This document shows, piece by piece, positions 46,227 through 59,117 of a stretch of DNA of 64,000 bases. Under the pieces are notes generated by a model that saw nothing but the letters and a program-made list of their open reading frames with translations, was not told the origin of the DNA and did not search any database. This DNA comes from Carallia brachiata (taxonomy: Eukaryota; Streptophyta; Magnoliopsida; Malpighiales; Rhizophoraceae), in NCBI GenBank assembly GCA_021464245.1, contig JADCRB010000006.1:761621-825620 (forward strand). The letters run 5' to 3'. Made by a program: the position numbers and the translations under genes. Position 1 is the first letter of the stretch, and each line of letters opens with the position of its first letter.

Positions 46227-48021
46227 CCCAACATTACGGGTGTTTGCGGGTCGATTTGAACGGTTTAGAGGAAAAAATTGCAACCAATCTGCTACAGTGG
46301 TGGTTTGAAAATTTCAAACTGCAACCAATCTGCCAACCGTCCAAACCACCCAAACCAATCCGCTAATTCTACAACTTGTCTTTTCAATTTTTTCTTTTTT
46401 TTTTTTAAACATCCATATAAAATGAAATCTGAATGTCTCAGTTAAATATTAAATCAAAAAATTTGAAAATTTAGTTAGACATTCATTCCAATAAAACGCT
46501 AATAAATCATGCATCTGAAGTCTAAGAAATAAATAAACCCCTAATTTTTTCCTTAATTTTCCTTTGTCCTTGTAGCACTACATTGCTACTACTACAATTG
46601 AAGTCTGAGAGTATGACTTCCTTGCTCTTTTCCTTTAGATCTTCTCGTCAAAATTGGCTTCCAAGTTGGCACAAACAGGATACGTACAAGGATCACTTTC
46701 TTCACTGCTACTATAAATACAAAGAATATATATTGTATTAAATATAACTAATTTCATGAGCAACCGAGCAGCAAAAAGGTTGAATTCCAATTGCATAAAA
46801 GAAAAATTGAGAATAACTCATCACTCTCATGAGATAAACTCATTCCAATTGAGTTTAGCATCAATTTATCATCCCTGTATAAGAGCTTAGCTTTTCAACT
46901 ATTTCAAACTTGTAGTTAACTTATTGAAATCCACCAAAAAATAAGTTCAATCACAAGGATACACACAGAAATATAAGGAAACCAAATCCTCACCCCACAT
47001 AATTGCAGTTACTCTTTCCAAAACTAGCATTAACACCATCTCCTAGCAATTAACATGATCAGTTTCAAACACCACTATGGAACAACCAAACTATATCTTA
47101 TAGTACCCATCTAAATTCAAATCCTAGAAATCAACTAAAAGAAAAAAAGCCCCAGCTCAAAAGCCCACTTGGGATACTTGGCTTCTCCAAAACAGATTCA
47201 AACAACTCAAAAGAACAAAAAGAATGAAAAAAAAAAAAAAGACATCCATAGCAACAATCAACAAAAACACATTAAAAAAACAGAACAAAAACTAGTTCCC
47301 AACAAAATACTTCAAGACAAAATCAGTAGCCCCAAACCCAGAACCACACAGAATCGGCAACCTCAAACACGGATTTGATTGACCAAAAGCAAACCAAATA
47401 TCAGGCACAAAATAACTTTAAACCAAATCCTCACTCTCTCTCGCTTGGGTCAGGGAGAGAGAGAGATAGCAAAGTTGAACAGGAAACCCAGAGAAGTATA
47501 GAATCTGAATAGGAAAAAGAGCACCCAATACAAAAACAGAAAAACCAAAAGAAGAGTATAATCTTACTGTGAGAGACAGAAGCCATGAAGGGTGGTGGTG
47601 GATTCATTGGATTGAGGGCAGGGAGGGCAGGTTTAGGAATGGAAGAACAAAAACGAAGGGCAAAGTTGTAGATGCGATTAGGCAAAGCTGCGCATGAGCT
47701 GTGAAGGACTAAAGTCTGAAGGGTAATGAGGGATAGCCTAGAACGACGTCGCACATCTGAAAAGTGTGAAGCTTATATGTTTTTAGATGAAATGACGTCG
47801 TTTTATTTTATATATCTATATTAAGTATGATGGATTGGGTCAATTAACCGTGGTTTTTAAAATTGCGAAACCGCCACCAATCTGCTTTTGGCAGTTTTGA
47901 AAATTTGAAAATCGCAGATAATTTTTTTTTCTAGCAGTTTTGGCGGATGCATATAGGTTCGATGCGGGTTGGGCGGTTTTTGGCGAGTTGGGTGGTTTAT
48001 AAATAGCCCTACCCAACATTA
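46227..48021. mobile_element. Probable Pack-MULE or Mutator-like element
   Basis: The 10-bp direct repeat CCCAACATTA (46227-46236 and 48012-48021) encloses 46237-48011 (1775 bp). The edges read CGGGTGTTTGCGGG and, reversed from the right, TAGGGCTATTTATAAACC, only partly alike. Both subterminal regions share words (ACCAATCTGC, TTTGAAAATTT, GCGGGT). The interior contains GC-richer, exon-like sequence near 47431-47754. The duplication length fits Mutator-like elements, but poor terminal repeats make this provisional. Confidence 0.5.
47431..47754 (-). other. Exon-like gene fragment inside the probable Pack-MULE
   Basis: The minus-strand frame reads RRRSRLSLITLQTLVLHSS, FALRFCSSIPKPALPALN and MNPPPPFMASVSH, followed by a donor-like ACA|GTAAGA near 47571. 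Composition resembles a basic organelle-targeting N-terminus. No parent gene was identified and no ATG opens the long frame. Confidence 0.3.
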
Positions 48022-48370
48022 TTGATAGTTGGTGGTACAGTAATATAGTTTGTCTTATAAATAGATCATTGTTTTACCTTTCAAAGACACACGGAAGGGA
48101 GTAAAGCAAGTCATTTTCTAAGGCTTTGCTCCCTAATCTCTTTTTTTTTTTTGGTATTTTGGACGTATGCTCTTTGGTCGCTGGTAAAGCAGATTTTGCA
48201 GAGCAAAAGTCTAAAGTACTAAAAAACCCTTAAAATGCCCGAAATAAATCCAAACTTGTACAATTTATACTCAAATTTTTGAAACTCAATATACAAAGAA
48301 ATTACGCCATTCGTAGGCTATCAATATGACTCTTTAATTTATTTCTCTGCAATTTAATATATAAATATAA

Positions 48371-48442
48371 TTATTATTATTACTATTATTTTTATTATTG
48401 TCGATATTTGTTGCACTGTTATTATTGTTGTTGTCGTTGTTG

Positions 48443-48474
<32 letters not shown>

Positions 48475-48500
48475 GTTACCACTACTACTACTAATGTTAT
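48371..48500. repeat. Trinucleotide ATT/GTT/CTA low-complexity tract
   Basis: Runs of ATT, GTT and ACT/CTA triplets. The open frame across it is an artefact. Confidence 0.9.
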
Positions 48501-51330
48501 TGTTATTGTGTAATTTATATTTCTACACCTCACATTTCAATCATTTAATTTTCTATTTAATGTTTATTTGCTTAATTATGTTATTTTGCTCTAACATTTA
48601 AATTTATTATGTCATACATTCAACTCCAGCATACACGCACAAAGCTTTGGTGCCTGGCTTATCCTTTTAGGTTAGGGAAAGATAGTAGGTGGTCCCTTGT
48701 ATAGCCTTTGGCTTTTGTATGGGATGCCTAGGATCCTCGAACTAGTAGCATAATCTAGATCCTTCAACTATATTCCCTTATTGTACAACCACAAAGTTGT
48801 CCACCCATTAAATCCAACCATTAGGATAGGAACCGTAGAATGGTCCCACCTAAACCATGCATATTATAAATATGTTCACTATTTACTACATGCAAAGTTT
48901 GGTGCGTACGTGGGACCCTCTACCGTCTTGAAAGATTGAAATTCTCTCTACTTGAAATCAAACCCATATAGCTATCTTTGGACTCAAGTCATTCCAACTA
49001 AAATCAAGTTTTTATGTCCCTCACCGGAGTTAAGGCATCCGCCTGAGATTAAGTCTCGACTCTCAGTGGAATTTATTTCTTTGGTTCAAGATCCAACCCA
49101 CATGACACTTGAAGAAATCACAAAAGAGTAATAATTGGAAGATTTACATAAAAATTGACCCCACAAAATTTAAAATTTTTATTTATAATTTGTAATTGTA
49201 TTTTTGAAGCCTAACGTTTGAAGACTCAAAACATATATAGTCTCAACACCATAATAATTTGTTCGGTAATTATTTATTATTGAAAAAATTGGAATGTTTT
49301 AGTTAAAAATTTTGCTTTTTGAGAAAAAAAAAAAGAATGGAAACATTTTATACTATATGACCTATTTTACTAATTTTATTCCCTTTACTCACTTTTTTTT
49401 ACCATATTTTTATGTTTTTTAAATTTTATTCTATACTGATATCTTGCATTTAATATAAAGAAAGATACCTGGTGGATGCAGTTTAGTTGAGATTAAAATT
49501 AAATTAAAATAATATGAATTGTTTGATAGTTGAATTTAAAAAAATAAAAAAAAGAATTAAATTATTAGATATCATTAAATAAATTAAATATTTATTTGTG
49601 TGTTTGTAACTTACATACACATAATGATATTTCAATATAAAATATTTTCTATGTAATACAAAAATTATTTCTATTTTCTTGAGTCCACTTTTTTGTGTTC
49701 ACTAGTAGTCCAGTAGGTAAATTTGATGGCACATGACCCACCTATTCTTAGCAGCGACCAATCCTTTCTTTTGAGATTCTATAGTTGTCGGATATAATTG
49801 CTGGTGGTAGGTCAAGTGATTGATACAAAAGAATGAGCCAATTACACAAGGCGTGGAAATAAATGGATGATAGAGTAAGTTGCAGGTTTTTCAGCCTCAC
49901 AAAAATTGGACGGTTTTTCGATTTTATATGACTAGAAAAGTTGCTTGTACCTATGCATTTATGTCATTAGATGTTTCTTTTTTTTTTTTTTTTTGATCAA
50001 AACATTAGATGTTGCTTTCGGATTTGTTGTGGTGGGCAGCTTATGACATTAAAGCCATTATCTGTAAGTGCACTCACCTGCCCATTGGGGTTATGTATTT
50101 TTCGTTCAATCAATTAAAGTGCCAACCAGGGCAGGCATAGCCTGGTTGGCAAGGAAACAAAGGAAACCAATTAGATTAGTTGGGGTTCCATTTCTGTCAG
50201 TGTCACTTTAGGGCATTTGTCCTTCCAAAAGTGTAATATACTTCTAGTATTTGTAAAACTCGCTTTTTCTTCTCCTCATTCGCTAACACTTAACATTAAC
50301 TATTAACCTTATACTTAAAAGAGAAATTAAAGTTATTATTATTATTATTTTTTGGGAAAACAATCAAATAAAATTATGGTTACTTGTCCAATCAACTTTG
50401 TTTTGAGCGGAAAAAAAATCTCAATACAAATTCATCATTCTTATGATTAGGTGGTGAATGCATGGCAATTCTTCTTCCTCTTCTTTTTTTTTTTTTTTTT
50501 TTTATCTTGATAATAACATCTACGTTTTCCTTTTGATTAAATATAAATTTGGATCTCAAAATTTGATATTTGATCGTTTAAAGTAACATGCTTCCATTTT
50601 GATTTGTTGAGATTTCGAATCTTGAAAATTTAGTCAATCAAAATCGCGGGTATCTTGATTTTTGATTTTTTTTCTTTTTTTTCCCTTTTTGAGATATTAG
50701 TTTTTGGTTAGTTTGCGATTTTTATAAATCTATCAATTTGGGTGAATTGATAACCAAAGCTACTTCCATTTTTTTTTTTTTTGTAATTCATTAAGAGATC
50801 TATTTAACGATGAGTTATATAATGATGGTAGCTTTTTCCTTTCCATAATCCCACACTCTCCCTTTTTAAAATTAAAACTCAAGATCTCTATAAGAGAAAT
50901 CTAAGTTTTACTCACTAAGATGTCTCTTGATGGACCAAAGTTACTACTCTTCTATGAATACTGACATGAAAAATGTGGGATAATTCAAATTAATACTTAA
51001 ATCCCCAACCTACCCCAAAAAAAAAAAATTGTTCTAGACCCAAAAATAATCTAAAGTAAAATGATTTAAAACTTTTGAGTCAAACTCGACCAGATCAGCA
51101 GCAAGACCCAAATTTCATTTTTTTTCCTCAAAAGAACAAAAAAAATAGATATTATAATATATAATCTATAGATTTTATGTAAAAAAAAAAGTTTCTTTTA
51201 TTTATAAATGATTTAATGATCATCTTTACTTAAAATATTTTTGATTTATAACTTATTTCTCAAAATCTTTTTTATTTAATTATGCCCGACGTGTTATTTC
51301 CGTTAGACTAATTATACCCATTTGTCACTT
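48501..51330. other. AT-rich intergenic, no gene seen
   Basis: Several long T-runs (49979-49995, 50486-50503, 50769-50782). No coding region, repeat boundary or recognised element. Confidence 0.5.
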
Positions 51331-51439
51331 TTTTTTGTTAACTATGCAGATGTGGCAATTAACAGAGTGCCACATCAGAGTGAGCTTGCTATTTCGGCAT
51401 GCCTCGTGTTTCCCAGTCCTTTTCGAGTCTCCACTCATG

Positions 51440-53290
51440 TGTCGTTCTTGTCGATTAAGTAAACTATCTTCTCACCTTCAAGATTTTGTTGTTTATCGCA
51501 CCGTTGCTTCCTTATATGAACCTCAAACCTATCGAGCAGCCAATATCAACCCTCTATGGTAGCAAGCAATGGTAGAAAAATTGCAGGATTTATCAAAAAT
51601 TTACACTAGGATTTGGTTGAGCTATCTCATAGTAAATCAGTTGTGGGATGCAAGTGGATTTACAAGATCAAGACAAAATCAGATAGATATGTTGAGCGGT
51701 GCCAAGCTCGATTGGTGGCCAAACTTAGGATTATGGGATAGACTACAAGGTGACTTTTGCTCTTGTAGCACAAATCACTTCAATCAGGAATTTGCTGGCA
51801 GTGGCTGCTGTTCAACACTAGAAGCTCTTTTAGATGGACGTTAAGAATGCTTTTCTTAATGGTGATCTTACTGAGGAGGTCTACATGCAACCTCCACTGG
51901 ATATGACCATCCACCCAACTTAATCTGTCATCTCTGTTGAGCACTCTATGGTCTCAAACAGGCTTCTTAGCAATAGTTTTCAAAATTCAATATTGCTATG
52001 CAACAGTTTGGCTTTTCTTGCAGTCCTTATGATACTGCTTTATTTGTTCACAAAAGTGCTCAGGGAATCATTTTGCTCTTACTCTATGTTAGTGATATGA
52101 TTATCATAGGAGATTATTTGCAGAGCATTAATGATCACAAGTAGTATCTCAGTCAGCAACTTCAAATGAAACACCTTGGTTTACTCAATTATTTTATGGG
52201 ACTCAAAGTTTCTTCTGATGCTACAGGATATTATCTATCTCAAGCCGAATATGCCTTAGATTTGCTAACTCGAGCAGTAACCAATGACATCAAAATTGTC
52301 TCCACTTCTCTCGGATACAATGTCCAATTTTCTCCTACTGAAGGCATAGTATTGAAAGATCCTACTCTTTATCGACAACTAGTTTGGGAGTCTAATATAT
52401 TTTACTATTACTCAAACCGACATTGCATATGTTGTTCATATGGTCAGCCAGTTCATGGCAGCACCTCGATTTATTCACTATGCTACTGTTGTTCATATTC
52501 TTTTCGATGTCAACAGAACTATTTTTCATGGACTTCATTTCTCTTCTCACTCATCACTTGAGTTGCAGGATTATTTTGATGCTGATTGGCAAGAGATTCT
52601 ACAAACTAGTGCTCTACTACATGATATTATTTCTTCTTGGGGGATTCTCTAATTTCCCGGCAAAGCAAAAATAAACAATCACCACTCGATCTAGTACCAA
52701 GGTTGATTATCAGGCTCTCGTCGATGCTGCACCTGAGTTGTTATAGTTCTAATTGCTCCTACATGACATGGGAATTACACACTCCTTTACCACACCTATT
52801 CTTTGTGGCAATCGTAGTGTCATCCAGATTGCTCATAATGATGTTTTTCATAAGTGGACCAAGCAAATTGAGAATAACTGTCACTTTGTTTGCCAGCACA
52901 TCCTGTAGAATACTATTTGCTTTATCTCTATTTCTTTAGCTGATCAAACTGCTGATATATTCACCAAAGCTCACTACCAGGGTAGTTCTGTGATCTGATT
53001 TTCAAACTCATGTTGGTAGTATTACGATTTTGAGTTTGAGGGGGTGTGTTTCTTCATGATTTTGGTATATAATCCTATATAAAGTCTCAATTTATTGTAC
53101 AGATATTCCACAATAATATCAAACATTTCCATAATCTCCATTGATATTATTCTGCGAATATTACATTAATTCTTATTTGATTTTTTTTTTGTATGTTCTT
53201 CGTGTATAAATTAGTGTGGCCTCCTACAGTTCAATACACATAATAATTCAATCTATTTCAATATCTCCCTTTTATAGTTTTATTAACATC
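51440..53290 (+). pseudogene. Decayed copia pol and 3' LTR edge
   Basis: With many shifts and stops, the copia reverse transcriptase can be followed: SLYEPQTYR with NPLW (51515-51560), KWIYKIKTKSDRYVERCQAR (near 51648), LLYVSDMIIIG-like sequence (52078), LGLLNYFMGLKVSS and YYLSQAEYALDLLTRA (52170-52280), then LVWES, VSQFMAAPRFIHYA and LFHGLHFSSHSS of the RNase H side (to about 52660). A polypurine-like TTTGAGGGGGTG near 53034-53046 suggests a 3' LTR after it. It is an old dead copy; gag and integrase are not seen. Confidence 0.8.
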
Positions 53291-53606
53291 GATAAAATTT
53301 CTCAATTGTAATTCTCGTGTGACAAAATAGGTGAACAATGTTCCCACTTGTTATTCTACAAAACCGTGGCAATAGTGTTTTTTAATCTCATGGAATTGTC
53401 AGCAAGAATGACACTATTAAATCATAGCTATATTCATAGAACAAATGCATAATATATCAACAATAGTCAAATTTTGACATACATGGACAAATATTAAAAA
53501 TACAAATAGCATGCAGGTGCAGAGAAATTAGAAACCCAGCAAATTCATCGCCCTTTTTTGGCAGAAAAATATTCAGCCAAGTCAACTAATACAAAATCAC
53601 TTAGCA

Positions 53607-56600
53607 TTATTGATGGAAAATGCTAGGCCCAAATGTAGAATAAACCATCTGGATTAGGAGGGGAAATTGCAAGAACACAAACAATGTCAATGGAACACAT
53701 GCCAGCACGACGATTGGAGCTGCAACCCAACTTAATCGATGAAAAAGAACAATGCGAAGAGCCGCGCTGAATGCCGCCAACATAAAGGCCATTGATAGGA
53801 AGAGAGTGACAAGGCCAATGCACAACCTTGTTGGCAATTTTTTAAGAAAATCTTCTTCAGAATAGCGCGATGTGAGTATCCGCAAAAACATCAGCACTGA
53901 AGTAGAAGACGCGAAAAGGGCCAATGCGTTTGAGACTGAATAGATTAGAAAAGACAAGTCGTTCAAGAAAATTGGATATCCCTCGCTATCATTTCCGCCT
54001 GGTAAGGTGAAAGCAGCCGCAAAAACAACGGTTATAATGAGGGCAGCAACAACAGTGCATGAACCAGCTGTGGTCTTCATCCATTCCTCCCCCTTCTTCA
54101 CTAAATCCTTGTGCTCTTCAGTAAACACCTCCCTTGGATTTTTTAGGTCACTGTTTCTTTGTATTTTGAATGATGGCGGGACAACATTTTCTACTTCCTG
54201 TAGAATGAAATATAATCTTGTAATGACAAGTGAGAATATGATATATAATGTCCAAGAGATGGAGATAGATAAAAATGATGAAATATAATATTGTTCATTC
54301 TTGAGTAACCATAACCCATTATCTAGGAGTTGCAGCAGTTGCTGCAATGCTGGGAGATTTGTTAGCAATGTATAGCAAAAACTTTCAAACTTGGCGCCTT
54401 ATCCCAGGTCTAGATTGGAACCCCAAACCTGGCGCCTTATCCTCTCCTCCCCTTATTGCTGGGTTACTAGTTCTAATGGACTAAAAATTAATAAATAATT
54501 CATTATCTCAATCACACCTAGATATCCAATAGGCTATAATAGTACAAAATCACATCAAATTTCATTGAAAATCGTCATCCTAGACATCAGTAATCTATTG
54601 ATGACAATAACTAAGAAATTAAATTTAAAAAGTTAGACAATTAAGTTTGTCAAGAATGTCAATTTTTGAGTTAATAACGAAAAAAAAAAAAAATACCTTG
54701 AACCATTGCAACTCTCGTTGCATTTGAAGTGCTGCGCCAGAAATCCTATCTTCTGGCCCCAACATTCCTGCTAGATGCAAGATGTTGTTTCTAAACTTGT
54801 CTGTTTGTGTCATCATGTAATGCTTTTGCAGACTCGTTCGAAACACTAGATTGTAAACCTTCTCATTGCGGTTCAGAACTGCTAGGTGTAATATGTGACG
54901 CTGATTCTCATCCTGGTACCATATTGTATCAGGAAAGGTTTTGACAATCTCCCAGACCAATTCATGAGTCCCCAGTATAGCACCTGTTAGGATTGGAGTT
55001 GCAAATAACAGATCATTCAAAGTTTTTGTTTTTTCAATTTCTGCACATAACATTTTGGTAAGCTGAAGAGCTTGTCGGCGCATCCGCATTGTGTCATGTA
55101 TATTTTGCAAGAATTTAAAGCTTCTACGTGATTCTCTTGGTTCATGAGATGGATACTCAGTTTCTGCCTCAGGATTCTCTACATCTTCTCTGCGATGATG
55201 GACAATAACTTTTTCCGCATAAATACCTATGAAAATCAAGATACATGTAGGAAGCTTGTCTCAAAAAAAAAAAAACAAAAAAAAAGAAAAAGATACATGT
55301 AGGAAGCTCAATGAAAGATCACATATGTAGAAATCATGTAGAAAATGAATAAATGTAGAATCCTATATGTTGTTTATGGTAGGAAATTTTCTCCTCGATA
55401 AGGCATTTGAAATGATAGTTATGACAATAATGGGGCCGTTGGTTAATTTAGTTAGCCCTTAGTACGAGAATGCTAAGATGGAGGTGCGGCTATTCGGTCA
55501 AATACAAAATTAGAATATCCATTGTAGGATAAAAAAAATGTAGGCAATAAGCAACATAAGAGAATGCCATTATTTAAGATAGTTAGCCATACAGCTAAAC
55601 TTTCAAATGCATTCAGGTCTCCTTTTTTTTTTTTTTTTTTGGAACGGCAATGAATTTTATTCATAACATCCTTTAAAAGGATATCCAAAAGCATGTATAC
55701 TGGCATTCAGGTCTCCTTTTTAGGAACGGCATGTAACTTATCCATCAATTAAGAGCAGATACAAAGTTTTCTTTTCTTTTTTTCTTTTTTTTTTTTGACT
55801 AATAGATGATGAGATTTTGAGACATACATTTGTAAAACAAGCGTTGAAGAGAGTTGAGTCGGTTTCCGCCTAAAAATGTTTGAGGCTTTAGTGCCAACAT
55901 GTGTAAGGCAGTGTTTCCATCGCCATCCTTCTCAATTGCTAAGTTGGGATAACACTTCAGCAAATAAATAGCTATGTCTGCTCACAAAGGAAAATAAAAA
56001 AATAAAAAAAGAAGATAGAATCAATAAGAAAGTATAGTGATGACCAAACGATGAGCATGAGCCGATTAGGCTCTAATAAATTAATCTTTATGTCAGTGAG
56101 CTCACAAGTTTATGTCCCTAAACTTTACATGATATGCTCTTAAATTTGGATGGCATTTTGAAATAGAAAACCAACGGGAAAAAGAAAATGAAAAAATGCT
56201 ACATGTCAACATGCTGCTGCTGCTGCAATGTGAACAATTTGGTAACAGTATGTCTTGCAGCAGTAAAAAAGTTAGTTGCAAGACCGTTTATTTTAGGATT
56301 TGTTTGGTTTGGCTAACGTTCAAAAAAATTCATTTAATTTTTCACTAAAATTGTTAGGTTTATGTTCGAAAAATAAGAGCATCTAAAAATAAACACCAAT
56401 CATGAGTGAGTTATATTTAAAAAAAAAAACTGAGTAAAATAGCAAGCAACTAAAATTAAATTAAACAAGACAATACCAACCATAGAACTCAGCAATAATG
56501 AGAAAATTGAGAATGAAGGAGCCACTTTCTCCAGTAAACACACTTGGATCCTCTTGGCGGGTCACCCGCAAAAGAAAGCAAACTGTGTTCCTATGGGCAA

Positions 56601-57701
56601 GTAGCGCAGCCATTTCAACTGGGGTTTTATTTTCATTGTTCCGAAACTTGGCCAAGCTCGGGTTCTTGTCTACCAGGACTTTTGCAGCCTCTGTATAACC
56701 CACAGTAGCAGCACAATGGAGAGCTGTGTCCTTGCGCACGTCCAGGTTTTCGAGATCAGTTCTAGACATCAAGCCAACGAGATTTTTAATGAACTGTATG
56801 GGGACACCTCCTCTGACTGCAATGTGAAGTGCGGTGCCCTTGAAGTAATTTATGGGGCCATTTATTGCAGATGGGTCACTGTCAAAAACACTCTTTGTAT
56901 TTTCCCAATCGTTATGTATGATATATTTGTATAGTTTGTTGTACAATGTAAAGCGCTTCTTCTTCTCGTCCTCTTCTTCCTTCTTTTTCTTCTCCTCCTC
57001 CATTTTTTTCTTCTCCTCCTCTTCCCTCTTTTTCTCCATCTCTTCCCCCTGCTTCTTCTTATCACCATCTTCTTTTATTATATCCCTGTACAATTGCATA
57101 TAGTATATAATGCGCTTCTTCTCCTCCTCTTCCTTATTTTTCTCCTCTTCCTCCTTCCTTTTATTTTCCACTTCCTTCTCCTTCTTCTTACCCTCCTTGT
57201 CCTTGTCTTTCTTCTCCAACACCACTACCACCTCTTCCTCCTCCAATTCTGATAAGAAAAAAATCACTTAGAAAATGCTCAATAATGCATTTGAGAAGCA
57301 TCATAATAATAATAATAATAATAATAATTAACTGTTTAGAGCAATTAATTTATTTACAGTATACTAAGAAAGTAATTGAGGAGTTTGACTCCCACTTTTG
57401 ACAAATATCTCATTCCTTAGTTATAATATGGACTTTAACCTTCCCTTAACAACAACAGTAATAATAATTATTATTATAATTATAATAAGTATTTTTAGAA
57501 TTGATCATACCAAACATAACACACGACTTGTAAAAAAAATGAGTATAGCTTACTTATCTCCTGTAGACGAGCTCCTATGACTTGCTCATGGTCACTGTGA
57601 TTTGATATGAGTTCTCCCTCTGTATGCTTGGGTGAGCCAGGAATATGGGACACTAGTGTTTGCATGTTCTTGGATTGTCCAGGATCTTGATCATAGTCCA
57701 T
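53607..57701 (-). CDS. Ankyrin-repeat/PGG-domain membrane protein, 5 exons
   Basis: A member of the plant ANK-TM family (ACD6/ITN1-like), membrane proteins tied to defence and stress signalling. Exons are 57701-57554, 57248-56481, 55977-55828, 55226-54697 and 54197-53607, all with GT-AG borders and matching phases, giving 2187 nt or 728 aa. Residues about 54-155 form a highly charged Lys/Glu-rich coiled-coil-like region. Ankyrin repeats follow (TALHIAVRGG, TALHCAATVGYTEAAKVLV, NTALHMLAL, HILHLAVLNR, NILHLAG). The C-terminus is the PGG domain: EWMKTTAGSCTVVAALIITV, FTLPGGN, then four membrane segments to STFGPSIFHQ. All exons are open and joined in frame, so it looks functional. The Lys/Glu block is unusual for the family. 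Confidence 0.9.
55609..55721 (-). mobile_element. 5'-truncated LINE tail in an ankyrin-gene intron
   Basis: GCATTCAGGTCTCCTTTT occurs at 55609-55626 and again at 55703-55720, flanking an insert of about 75 bp. On the minus strand the insert reads ...AATAAAATTCATTGCCGTTCC followed by an A-run: a retroposed 3' end with a long target duplication. Confidence 0.7.
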
Positions 57702-59117
57702 GTGTTGGTTTTGGGTGCTGAGTTATTGGTTGCTTGTGCGTTTAGTTTGCTAGAACTTGTATAAATTTGGGAGAGTGAGAGAGAGAGAGAGATTTGGAAA
57801 AGTTTATCTCAAAATGCTTCTTGATAGCTTCGGTTAACTTGCTTGCTTGGCCCTTTTGGCCTTCGTTTGCACTTAGATTTATGGAAACGAAAAAGTTCCA
57901 TGTGGCGAGTCTAAAATATATATATATATATATATATCAATGTGAATTTCCGTCAAAAATAATTATCTGCCCAATCAGGTGGGTGAAATGTGTGATCGAC
58001 TAATTGTAACATGGAACATAACTGGTTACACAATTCTATTGATTTTGTTCTATATTAAATTAGTGTTACGACACATTTAGAATTATTTTCAACAAAAAAT
58101 TCAAATTTCAAATATAAATATAATTTTTTTTGTTACACTCGGTGCATGCACTAAGCTTTTGCAAGTCTATGTTCGCCAACTAGCATTGCCACAAATGCTT
58201 TAGATGTCCTTAACTTTGGAGGATTTTTTCAATTGAATCCTAACTTCTTTTGAATTTCAAATTAATTTTAAAATTTTAATTTTTATTCCATATGAGTTCT
58301 TTTTTGAACAAGGATCTATCAAATTGTTAGAAACATAGTTTGAACTAAACGAGATTGTATAAAAATATTTAAATATATCATAAATATACATAAATTGCTT
58401 ACGCATGCATTTTATGAATTTTTCATCTCTCTCACATCTAAAAGGAAAAATCATAAATTTTCATGTCCAAAAAATTGAAAAAAAAAAAGTGAAACACTTA
58501 TGAAGATATATATATTTCTCTATTTTTAAAATGTATTTGTGTTTTTGATACTATTTTTTGATTAGATCAAACTACTAATTATCTATCGATTGGATCAGTT
58601 TTTGTCTAAAAAATGACTCATATGGAATAAAAACTAAATGTTTAGGACTTTTGAAAACCTTATCCCTATAGAAAGGACATTACAGAAAATCTTGATAGAT
58701 CTCTGTGTCTCAACACACAATTTTGAGTAATCTCTAAATAACATAAGACATAAGTTATTTGTCACATCAAAGGCATTATGGGAGCTTTGAACTCAGTTTT
58801 ATGGTTTTCTTACAAGGACTTATGTTCGTAAGGTTTTTATATTCATGATTTTTGGTTCAATAATATGAAGCTACACCGTTAAAAAAAAAAAAAAAAATCA
58901 AAGACATTCTTCCTGATTGTTTCTGGATCTTACAGTTACAATTTTCAGTCCCTTGAATTTTATATATGCTGGGATTATCAAAAAGAGCTCCATTATATGT
59001 CCGGACGAATTTGCAAGAGATATTTTCTGTAACACAACTGCTTTTTGCAAGCATTTGTGATTCATTTAAGTTTAATTTGGGTTAAATAAGCCATTAAAAT
59101 GAAAGAAAACTGCTCAG
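57702..59117. other. Promoter side of the ankyrin gene and AT-rich intergenic DNA
   Basis: The ankyrin gene leader is purine/pyrimidine repetitive (GA-run at 57775-57791). A TA run lies at 57919-57937. No other gene is seen. Confidence 0.5.

Noticed and set aside
48398..48601. Leu-rich plus-strand ORF
   Set aside because: Product of trinucleotide repeats.
53607..54368. Longer reading frame starting at 54368 for the PGG exon
   Set aside because: The part above 54197 is intron: a clear acceptor (TTCTACAG|GAA) and matching phase with the upstream exon fit the family protein.
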